In this document: positions 43,419 through 49,763 of the stretch, piece by piece
Position numbering within the stretch: position 1 is the first letter of the stretch
How the letters are laid out: every line of letters starts with the position of its first letter
NCBI GenBank assembly: GCA_004563195.1
Contig: SFTJ01000020.1
Location: 1-49,763, forward strand
Length of the DNA: 49,763 nt
From: a bacterium
GTDB lineage: Bacteria > Bacteroidota > Bacteroidia > Bacteroidales > Muribaculaceae
Direction of reading: 5' to 3'
The notes under the pieces: generated by a model
What the model was told of the DNA's origin: nothing
The model's database searches: none
What the model saw: only the letters and a program-made list of their open reading frames with translations
Translations under genes and position numbers: made by a program

Positions 43419-43448
43419 TATTTTAGCACTCTATTCGTTAATATATAT

Positions 43449-44051
43449 ATGATGATAAAACGATTGTTTGGCATATTAACCATTGCGCTGGTTTCGGCAT
43501 TCGCTGCCACTACGGCACAAGCTTCGGTTCTCACATGGTCGATTCACAACCTCACTTTTGAGGTCCCCGACGGCGGCACGGTAACTTACAACAGCGCCGA
43601 CCACTTCGAAATCATGTGGGACGATATGGCCATTATCATTTCGCTTTACAACAAACAAGGTGTCAACGACAAAAACACCGACATAGAGTTGCAACGCAGA
43701 GCCAACGACTTCAATATGTTCGACACCGAAACCGGAAAACTGAAAGTTAAGGGATTTAAGTGCAAAACCCTCGACGGCACTATGCCCGACGGCAGCCGCG
43801 CCTTGCTCGCCAACTTGGTGTGCGACAAAAAAGACCTCTTTATCACCGTCACCATCAACTATCTGCTCGGCAACCTCGAGATAGCCGAAGATATGGTGAA
43901 AAGCTTCACCATAGGCCGGCAGAAGGTGAAAGAACGCAAAGAACAAAAAGTACAGACCGAAGCCGATGCCAAAGCCCAAGAGGAAAAACTGAAAAAAGAA
44001 GCCGAACAAAAGAAAAAAGCAAAAAAAGAATATCAAACCTACGATATTTAA
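43449..44051 (+). CDS. Exported protein of unknown function with charged coiled-coil tail
   Basis: A 200-residue protein with a signal peptide (LTIALVSAFAATTAQA), a compact beta-rich domain (HNLTFEVPDGGTVTYNSADH to about residue 150) and a Lys/Glu/Gln-rich tail (about 160-195). No family is recognised. It starts 30 bases after the muramidase stop and may be co-transcribed with it. The tail may bind another envelope component. Confidence 0.75.
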   Translation: MMIKRLFGILTIALVSAFAATTAQASVLTWSIHNLTFEVPDGGTVTYNSADHFEIMWDDMAIIISLYNKQGVNDKNTDIELQRRANDFNMFDTETGKLKVKGFKCKTLDGTMPDGSRALLANLVCDKKDLFITVTINYLLGNLEIAEDMVKSFTIGRQKVKERKEQKVQTEADAKAQEEKLKKEAEQKKKAKKEYQTYDI

Positions 44052-44116
44052 CCCTATTACATCCACATTAACATCTATTCTGCACCATTTTGTGTCACTA
44101 TGTCCACAATATTTCG

Positions 44117-44124
44117 TAAATTTG
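44117..44124 (+). promoter_or_regulatory. -7 box (TAAATTTG)
   Basis: A TAnnTTTG followed by C, 25 bases before the ATG of the coiled-coil membrane protein. Confidence 0.65.
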
Positions 44125-44149
44125 CATTCGCAAAAACAATAACGAAATT

Positions 44150-45058
44150 ATGACACTTAACAACAAGCAACTTACTACTATCGGAGCAGCGCTCCTTGGA
44201 GTGCTTCTCATTGTGATTGGTGTTCTCATCTTTATGATGCACAGCACTAAGAGCGAACTCGCTAAGGTGGAAGCCGAAAAGCAGGAAGTGGAACTGCAAC
44301 GCGACCAATTTCAACTCGCCGGAGAATACGAACAACTCAACACGCAATTCCAAAGTATGGAAGACCAGACTCGTTTCTTCCAAAACGACTCTATACTCAC
44401 CAAATACACCGAAGCTAAGGCTAAAGTGGAAAAACTCCTTGCCGAACTCAAGAGTCAAAAGATTTCGAGCCAAAAGCGCATCAACGAACTTCAAGACGAA
44501 ATCAAAACTCTAAAAGGCATTATGCGTCACTATGTGGCTATCATCGACTCGCTCGGCAAAGAAAATGCCGGTCTTCGTGCCGAAAACCTCGAGATTCGCA
44601 ATCAAAACCAAGCACTTAGCAGCCAGGTGTCGCAAGCCAACGAGAAGAACGAACACCTCACTCAGCGCATGATTCTTGCCGAGAAACTCAATGTTACAGG
44701 TGTTAACCTCTCGGCACTCAAGAGCAACGGCAAAAATGAGAAAAACGTAAAGAAGGCTAAGCAACTTATGGTGACATTCACCATACCTCAAAACAACTCT
44801 ACTCCTGTGGGCGAAAAGGACATTTACATCCGCATCACAAGCCCTGAAGGAACATTGCTCGGTGGCCATGGCGCATTCAAGTTTGAAGGCGCTAACGTGC
44901 CTTTCACCGAAAAGAAGACCATAGAATATTCGGGTCAAGAAATTGCAGGAATCACCATCTATTGGAATGTAAACACCGCACTTACACCGGGCGATTACAC
45001 TGTGGAAATCTTTGCCGACAACTATCGTCTCACTTCGCGTAAGTTCACACTCAAATAA
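44150..45058 (+). CDS. Membrane-anchored coiled-coil protein of unknown function
   Basis: A 302-residue protein: one N-terminal membrane helix (GAALLGVLLIVIGVLIFMM), a long coiled coil (about residues 35-185, Glu/Gln/Lys-rich) and a C-terminal beta-sandwich-like domain (QLMVTFTIPQNNSTPVGEKD, then GDYTVEIFADNYRLTSRKFT). Similar Bacteroidales proteins are annotated as hypothetical. The periplasmic coiled coil and sandwich suggest an envelope scaffold, but that is inference. Strong terminator hairpins follow. Confidence 0.78.
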   Translation: MTLNNKQLTTIGAALLGVLLIVIGVLIFMMHSTKSELAKVEAEKQEVELQRDQFQLAGEYEQLNTQFQSMEDQTRFFQNDSILTKYTEAKAKVEKLLAELKSQKISSQKRINELQDEIKTLKGIMRHYVAIIDSLGKENAGLRAENLEIRNQNQALSSQVSQANEKNEHLTQRMILAEKLNVTGVNLSALKSNGKNEKNVKKAKQLMVTFTIPQNNSTPVGEKDIYIRITSPEGTLLGGHGAFKFEGANVPFTEKKTIEYSGQEIAGITIYWNVNTALTPGDYTVEIFADNYRLTSRKFTLK

Positions 45059-45067
45059 TCACCTGCC

Positions 45068-45101
45068 GGTGAGGTAAAACACTTCACTTCACAGCCTCAC
45101 C
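45068..45101 (+). repeat. GGTGAGG/CCTCACC hairpin
   Basis: A 7-bp perfect stem around a 20-base loop, 9 bases after the upstream stop codon. Confidence 0.45.
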
Positions 45102-45121
45102 CCGCAGAACAAAACCATAAA

Positions 45122-45170
45122 GCGAGCTGCGCTACCATGTGATAAATCACAAGTAGCGCAGCTCGCGTTT
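45122..45170 (+). terminator. Very strong intrinsic terminator
   Basis: GCGAGCTGCGCTAC and GTAGCGCAGCTCGC form a perfect 14-bp stem with an inner GTGA/TCAC extension, followed by GTTTT. Confidence 0.85.
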
Positions 45171-45210
45171 TACACCCACTAACGACGTGTGCGAGTGCAG
45201 TCAAAAAAAA

Positions 45211-45325
45211 TCTCTATGTGGGGATGGATACACCATAACCCACAATAGAGACATCATTTGTGAATGAAACAGTAGTATTAACAATATCAATTTAGTCTAA
45301 CAAATTCTCCCCATCAGTCATGGGG
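45211..45325. repeat. Two further hairpins in the gap before the TM2 gene
   Basis: TCTCTAT-G-TGGG pairs with CCCA-C-A-ATAGAGA at 45211-45251 (one bulged A, with an inner ATGG/CCAT). CCCCAT pairs with ATGGGG at 45309-45325. They lie between convergent 3' ends; the second may terminate the TM2 gene. Their function is unknown. Confidence 0.45.
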
Positions 45326-45351
45326 TAGCGGGAAGCTCTATGCCTCAGTTG

Positions 45352-45840
45352 TCAGAAGAGAGGCACGCTCTCGTAGCTGTATACATACTTCGATTCGAAT
45401 TGCTCTTGAGTCAATGTGAAGAACACAATACCTTGAACTAAAGAGAATAAACCGGTAAACGGGCTAAGCACGCCGCACGAAAGCACTGTAAGAGCCAAGA
45501 ACAAAAAGCCGGCAAATGTTTTACCAAGATAGAAATAATGTATGCCGAAAGCTCCCAAGAATATTGCCAACAAGCCGGCTACGCCACGGCATTTGCCCGA
45601 TGGCCCTGCATCAAACACTCCGGGTTGAGAGAACTGATTATAGGCGTAATTATAGCCCTGCTGATAACCGCTATTATAAGCGCCGTTATACATATTGGGA
45701 TCATATCCATTGGCTGTTTGGCTGTTTTGTGTTTCGCAGTCATTTATCTTTGCTCCGCAGAACGGGCAGTTAACGCCACCTTCCACCTTATTTGCTGTTT
45801 CGAACGATTGTCCGCAACTGTTGCATTTATATCGTACCAT
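45352..45840 (-). CDS. TM2-domain protein with N-terminal zinc ribbon
   Basis: A 162-residue protein. The zinc-ribbon motif YKCNSCGQSF and NCPFCGAKI lies at residues 4-30. A Tyr/Asn/Gln-rich low-complexity linker (GYDPNMYNGAYNSGYQQGYN) covers about 45-78, and a C-terminal TM2 domain follows with two helices (AGLLAIFLGAFGIHYFYLGK, then GFLFLALTVLSCGVL). The function is unknown; TM2 proteins are small membrane proteins. The upstream gap has a near-match promoter (TTACTTTGC) on the - strand. Confidence 0.87.
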   Translation of the reverse strand: MVRYKCNSCGQSFETANKVEGGVNCPFCGAKINDCETQNSQTANGYDPNMYNGAYNSGYQQGYNYAYNQFSQPGVFDAGPSGKCRGVAGLLAIFLGAFGIHYFYLGKTFAGFLFLALTVLSCGVLSPFTGLFSLVQGIVFFTLTQEQFESKYVYSYESVPLF

Positions 45841-46167
45841 AATCTTATAATGTTTTTTTATTATTATTGTTTTCTAATGTCGTTATTTTTGTTTCTTTGT
45901 CCATTAGACGCAGCAAAGTAAAAAAAAGTTGCAGAAAAAACAGAAAAATTTTCAAGATTTATTTATTTCCACTGTTTTTTCTCTTCCTGCCTCACATTAT
46001 CAGGGCGCTGCACCCATCTTTCTTGCGTGCTACCATGTATTATAGCACCAACCTCATTATAGGTTTTTAATATTAAAAATATTATGTTATCTTTGCATTA
46101 GTGCATGCACTATTATTTTTAACACATTAACCATATAAATAAACATAACACCCCAATACATCACGGT
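45841..46167. other. Gap between divergent TM2 and phosphopantetheinyl transferase genes
   Basis: 327 bases, AT-rich. It has a perfect + strand -7 box TATCTTTG at 46088-46095, which would leave a leader of about 65 bases for the next gene, and a near-match TTACTTTGC for the - strand TM2 gene near 45913-45921. Nothing else was seen. Confidence 0.55.
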
Positions 46168-46803
46168 ATGCCCATCGTCAACACCATTTTACCCGATTTT
46201 TCGCCCCAAGTAGCGATTGCCCTTTGGCGCATCGAGGAGAGCGAAGAGCAGTTGCTGGCGCTATGCCGTGAAGCCGATATTCCCACCCTATCGCTACTCT
46301 CCGGACTCAGCCACAGCAAACGCCGCATAGAGTGCATGGCGGAGCATCTGCTCATTCACTCACTGATTGGGGCTGACTACCGATTGCTCCACAACGATAA
46401 CGGCATGCCATTGCTCGATGGCTCAAATCTTTGCATAAGCATCAGCCACACCAAGCATTATGTGGTGGTGGCACTAAGCAAGCATACCATAGGCATCGAC
46501 ATTGAGATGTGCCAACCCAAAATACTGCGAGTGCGGAGCCGTTTTCTCAGCGAAGCCGAACAATCGGAGATTTCGCCCGACAGCTTGCCTCTCAACACCG
46601 CAGCCTGGACTGCCAAAGAGGCTCTCTACAAAGCCATAGGTGTGAGCGGAATCGACTTTGCCAACGATGTGACCATCGATGCCCCGCAACTTGTGGCATC
46701 GCCGAAGGCTTACACTTGCCGGTTTGCCAACCGTCATTTCTTGCTTCACACTATTTATGAAGCGGAGTTTGCTTTCACACTTGCTGTAGAGAATAAGGAA
46801 TAA
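46168..46803 (+). CDS. 4'-phosphopantetheinyl transferase superfamily protein
   Basis: A 211-residue protein of the Sfp/HetI type. The substrate-orienting ISISHTKHYVVVAL, the metal-binding Asp111 and Glu113 in HTIGIDIEMC, and the conserved WTAKEALYKAIG (Glu151) are all present. It transfers phosphopantetheine from CoA to a carrier protein. No carrier protein or synthase is near, so the target cannot be named. The start follows a promoter box at 46088. Confidence 0.9.
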   Translation: MPIVNTILPDFSPQVAIALWRIEESEEQLLALCREADIPTLSLLSGLSHSKRRIECMAEHLLIHSLIGADYRLLHNDNGMPLLDGSNLCISISHTKHYVVVALSKHTIGIDIEMCQPKILRVRSRFLSEAEQSEISPDSLPLNTAAWTAKEALYKAIGVSGIDFANDVTIDAPQLVASPKAYTCRFANRHFLLHTIYEAEFAFTLAVENKE

Positions 46804-46845
46804 AAACATAATCTAAAAAATATATATAAATAACCGATAAAAATC

Positions 46846-48528
46846 ATGAACATTCTAACTTCAAAAACCAAATCACTCGCCATGGCATCTATAGTGGCAG
46901 TGAGTGGCATCGGCGCTTTTAACGCCGACGCTTGCACCAGCCTTTTGGTAGGCAAAAAAGCTTCGACCGACGGCTCTACGCTCATAAGTTATGCTGCCGA
47001 CTCGCATGTGCTTTATGGTGCCCTTAAATATCAGCCTGCTGCCGACCATCGTCCCGGCTCTGTGCGCGAAATCTACGATTGGGACGAGGGTATGTATCAC
47101 GGTTCTATTCCCGAAGTGGCTCACACCTACTCGGTGGTAGGCAATATGAATGAGCACCAGCTGTCGATTACCGAATCTACTTGGGGCGGCCGCAGCGAAC
47201 TCGTCGACAACAACGGAATCATGGACTATGGCAGCCTTATCTATGTGGCACTTCAGCGTGCCAAGACCGCTCGCGAAGCCATCGCCGTGATGACCGACCT
47301 CGTGAAGAACTATGGCTACTGCAGCAGCGGCGAATCGTTCTCTATCGCCGACCCTAACGAAATATGGATTATGGAACTCATAGGCAAGGGCGGAAAAGAG
47401 AAAGGTGCCGTGTGGGTGGCTATTCGCATCCCCGACGACTGCATAGCAGGCCATGCCAACCAATCGAGAATCCACACTTTCCCACTCAACGACAAGGAAA
47501 ACTGCCTCTATGCCCCCGACGTTATCTCTTTCGCTCGTAAAATGGGTTATTTCGATGGCAAAGACGCCGATTTCAGCTTCTCTAAGGCTTACAACCCTGC
47601 CGACTTTAGCGGACTCCGCGGATGCGATGCTCGCGTATGGTCGTGGTTCAATCGCTACAAGAGTGGTATGGACAAGTATTTGCCCTACCTCCGTGGCAAA
47701 AAAGATGCCGAAGTGCTTCCTCTCTACGTGAAGCCCGACAAGAAAGTGAGTGTTCGCGATGTTCAAAACATGATGCGCGACCACTTCGAAGGCACTCCTT
47801 TCGATATGACTAAGGACCCGGGTGCCAAGATTCTTTACGATGTGCCCTACCGCTGGCGTCCTATGACCTTTAAGGTTGACGGCGTGGAATACACCAACGA
47901 ACGCGCCATTGCCACTCAGCAAACCGGCTTCGTGCTCGTTTCGCAGATGCGCAGCTGGCTCCCCGATGCCGTGGGCGGCGTTCACTGGTTCGGCGTTGAC
48001 GATGCCAATACCGCCATATTCGTGCCTATGTACTGCTGTATGACCAACATCCCCAAAAGCTATGCCGAGGGAACTGCCGACCTTTATACTTTCTCTACCG
48101 AATCGGCTTTCTGGGTCAACAACTGGGTGGCTAATCAAGCCTACACTCGCTATTCTTATATGATTAAGGACATCCGCGGTGTGCAAAACGATATCGAAGA
48201 CACTTTCGCCAATAACCAAACCGAAGTGGAAAGCAAGGCTCTGGAACTTTACAAACAAGATCCTCAGCGAGCCAAGTCGTTCCTCAACTCTTACAGCAAC
48301 CGCGTGGCTCAAGAGACTACTGCACGCTATCTGCAACTCGCGCAATATCTGCTCGTAAAATATCTCGACGGCAATATGAAGCGCGAAAAGGACGGTGAGT
48401 TTGAGCGCAGCAACACCGGTTATCCCGTTTCTCCAAAATTCCCGGGATATAACGAGGATTACTACAAAGCCATCGTTTCAGACCCTGCAGCGGCCGAAAA
48501 CCTCAAAGTTACTCCTCCCGAAGAATAA
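46846..48528 (+). CDS. Secreted C69-family dipeptidase
   Basis: A 560-residue protein with a signal peptide ending AFNADAC. The Cys30 right after the cleavage site is the expected N-terminal nucleophile (CTSLLVGKKAST). The family sequence continues with ITESTWGGRSEL, SSGESFSIADPNEIWIMELI and HWFGVDDANTAIFVP. It is a peptidase that cleaves dipeptides in the periplasm or outside. Spacing (42 bases) allows co-transcription with the upstream gene. Confidence 0.92.
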   Translation: MNILTSKTKSLAMASIVAVSGIGAFNADACTSLLVGKKASTDGSTLISYAADSHVLYGALKYQPAADHRPGSVREIYDWDEGMYHGSIPEVAHTYSVVGNMNEHQLSITESTWGGRSELVDNNGIMDYGSLIYVALQRAKTAREAIAVMTDLVKNYGYCSSGESFSIADPNEIWIMELIGKGGKEKGAVWVAIRIPDDCIAGHANQSRIHTFPLNDKENCLYAPDVISFARKMGYFDGKDADFSFSKAYNPADFSGLRGCDARVWSWFNRYKSGMDKYLPYLRGKKDAEVLPLYVKPDKKVSVRDVQNMMRDHFEGTPFDMTKDPGAKILYDVPYRWRPMTFKVDGVEYTNERAIATQQTGFVLVSQMRSWLPDAVGGVHWFGVDDANTAIFVPMYCCMTNIPKSYAEGTADLYTFSTESAFWVNNWVANQAYTRYSYMIKDIRGVQNDIEDTFANNQTEVESKALELYKQDPQRAKSFLNSYSNRVAQETTARYLQLAQYLLVKYLDGNMKREKDGEFERSNTGYPVSPKFPGYNEDYYKAIVSDPAAAENLKVTPPEE

Positions 48529-48562
48529 TATTACACTGCCCTGAGAGGCACTCATTACACAG

Positions 48563-48611
48563 AGCACCTTGCATAATATTGCGTCAGCACTATGCAAGGT
48601 GCTGTTTTTTT
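48563..48611 (+). terminator. Intrinsic terminator of the C69 peptidase gene
   Basis: AGCACCTTGCATA and TATGCAAGGTGCT form a 13-bp stem followed by a run of seven T. Confidence 0.9.
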
Positions 48612-48675
48612 ATCCCCACTACTGCAATATATGCATTTTTAGTATCATTCATTACTGTAATTCTACGGGAATGAC

Positions 48676-48683
48676 TAACTTTG
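48676..48683 (+). promoter_or_regulatory. -7 box (TAACTTTG) for the cation transporter
   Basis: A perfect TAnnTTTG followed by C. It leaves a leader of about 90 bases before the ATG, longer than for its neighbours, with no recognised riboswitch. Confidence 0.6.
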
Positions 48684-48780
48684 CATCGTTAATGGCGGCA
48701 TCATATATAGGCACGATACCGCCATCACAAAAAGAATAATAACTGCATTAATGTTACATCATTATTAAGACCTAACAGAT

Positions 48781-49668
48781 ATGGAATCGCGCGAAAAAAA
48801 GATATATCGTACCACACTCGCAGGTAGTGTAATCAACTTTTTACTGCTTGTTTTGAAATTCGTGGCCGGCATCTTGGCTAATAGTGCCGCTATGCTTGCC
48901 GATGCCGTTCACTCGCTCTCCGATTTTGTCACCGACATCATAGTGGTGGTGTTTGTGCACATTTCATCCAAGCCTCAAGACGAAGACCACAGCTACGGTC
49001 ATGGCAAATACGAAACCCTCGCCACTGCCATAATAGGCGCTCTGCTTATGGTGGTGGGCGCAGGCATTTTCTACAACGGCGCCTGCGATGTATGGAAAGT
49101 TATAAATGGCGGCACCTTGTCGCAACCGGGTTATCTGGCACTCGCAGCTGCTCTCATTTCTATTGTACTAAAAGAGTTGCTCTACCGCTACACTCGCAAG
49201 GTGGGGCGCACCGTGCAATCATCGGCACTCGAAGCTAACGCATGGCATCACCGCAGCGACGCCCTTTCGTCGATTGGAACGGCGTTGGGCATAGGTGGCG
49301 CCATATTCCTCGGCGGTTCGTGGAGAATTCTCGACCCTATAGCTGCCATAGTGGTGAGCATATTCATCATTCGCGTTGCCTACAAACTCCTCACTCCTTG
49401 CATCGATGAGCTCCTTGAACGCTCGCTTCCGCCCGAAACCGAAAAGCACATTCTCGACATAATTCTTGCCACCAACGAAGTAACTGCACCGCATCACTTG
49501 TGCACTCGCCGCATTGGCAACCAGATAGCCATAGAGGTGCATGTGCGTATGGACGGCAACACTACCCTGTTTCACGCTCACGAGGTAGCTTCGGGAATTG
49601 AGCGCCGACTGCGCAACGAGTTCGGGCCAAACACGCATGTAGGCATACACATGGAGCCTGTTAAATAA
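48781..49668 (+). CDS. Cation diffusion facilitator family transporter
   Basis: A 295-residue protein with about six transmembrane helices in the first 200 residues. It has metal site residues in AMLADAVHSLSDFVTD and the HxxxD site in NAWHHRSDALSSIG, then a cytoplasmic C-terminal domain (IAIEVHVRMDGNTTLFHAHE). It probably exports zinc or iron/manganese with proton exchange. The metal cannot be decided. The gene appears complete; the remaining 95 bases of the window hold no feature I recognise. Confidence 0.93.
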   Translation: MESREKKIYRTTLAGSVINFLLLVLKFVAGILANSAAMLADAVHSLSDFVTDIIVVVFVHISSKPQDEDHSYGHGKYETLATAIIGALLMVVGAGIFYNGACDVWKVINGGTLSQPGYLALAAALISIVLKELLYRYTRKVGRTVQSSALEANAWHHRSDALSSIGTALGIGGAIFLGGSWRILDPIAAIVVSIFIIRVAYKLLTPCIDELLERSLPPETEKHILDIILATNEVTAPHHLCTRRIGNQIAIEVHVRMDGNTTLFHAHEVASGIERRLRNEFGPNTHVGIHMEPVK

Positions 49669-49763
49669 CGTGAGTTCGATGAAAATAACTAAAAGATTGT
49701 GAGCTGGTTGTCGATTTCTCGTTCTAATCGAAGCATTGGTTTCTTGGGAAAAAAGCAATAGGC

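Noticed and set aside
1..49763. CRISPR array or prophage
   Set aside because: No regularly spaced repeats and no phage structural genes; the lysozymes belong to an ICE and to envelope genes.

Overview
The window looks like a Bacteroidales chromosome, probably a gut member of the Bacteroides/Muribaculaceae/Prevotella type; I cannot name the genus. The evidence is a CTnDOT-type conjugation operon, a type IX secretion plug protein, many Bacteroidetes-type TAnnTTTG promoter boxes, weak ribosome-binding sites and tRNAs without encoded CCA. REGION 1 (1 to about 15.9 kb) is the transfer end of an integrative conjugative element (ICE). On the + strand it carries DUF3408, TraD-like, DUF3408, traE, F, G, I, J, K, L, M, N, O, P, Q and a phage-type lysozyme. 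On the - strand it carries pcfK, pcfJ and three small accessory genes. The VirB4-type ATPase gene traG and the relaxation-associated gene pcfJ each carry an internal deletion with a frameshift, so this copy is probably not self-transmissible. The last kilobase has no convincing gene but is rich in foldable sequence, including a three-way-junction structure at 15509-15677 whose non-Watson-Crick pairs are all G.U on the + strand. A CTnDOT-like core, GTACCTTTGC, lies at 15877-15886 and is a plausible element end. REGION 2 (16.0-30.0 kb) is ordinary chromosome: a split threonine/serine exporter with a small membrane protein, recQ, a perR-rubrerythrin peroxide-stress operon, ung, the T9SS plug gene, tRNA-Arg, an HD-domain protein, an N-acetylmuramoyl-alanine amidase, an OmpA-type lipoprotein, tcdA and a TPR sensor histidine kinase. 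REGION 3 (30.3-35.0 kb) is a small glycan locus: a secreted GH53 endo-galactanase, a secreted GH3 enzyme and an AraR/NrtR-like NUDIX regulator. A foldable, MITE-like element of about 130 bp lies between the two hydrolase genes. REGION 4 (35.0-49.7 kb) holds a small hypothetical protein with a possible His/Cys dyad, a TGS-domain nucleoside kinase, tRNA-Ser and a CTP-synthase homologue next to yidC, the usual pyrG position. That homologue keeps an intact reading frame but has lost the P-loop lysine, the UTP-binding segment and the glutaminase Cys and His. It is followed by yidC, an alkyltransferase, a membrane-anchored GH25 muramidase, two envelope proteins of unknown function, a TM2 protein, a phosphopantetheinyl transferase, a C69 peptidase and a cation diffusion facilitator. 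The observations most worth following up are the pseudo-CTP synthase, the structured RNA candidate at the ICE end, the paired lesions in traG and pcfJ, and the foldable element in the glycan locus.
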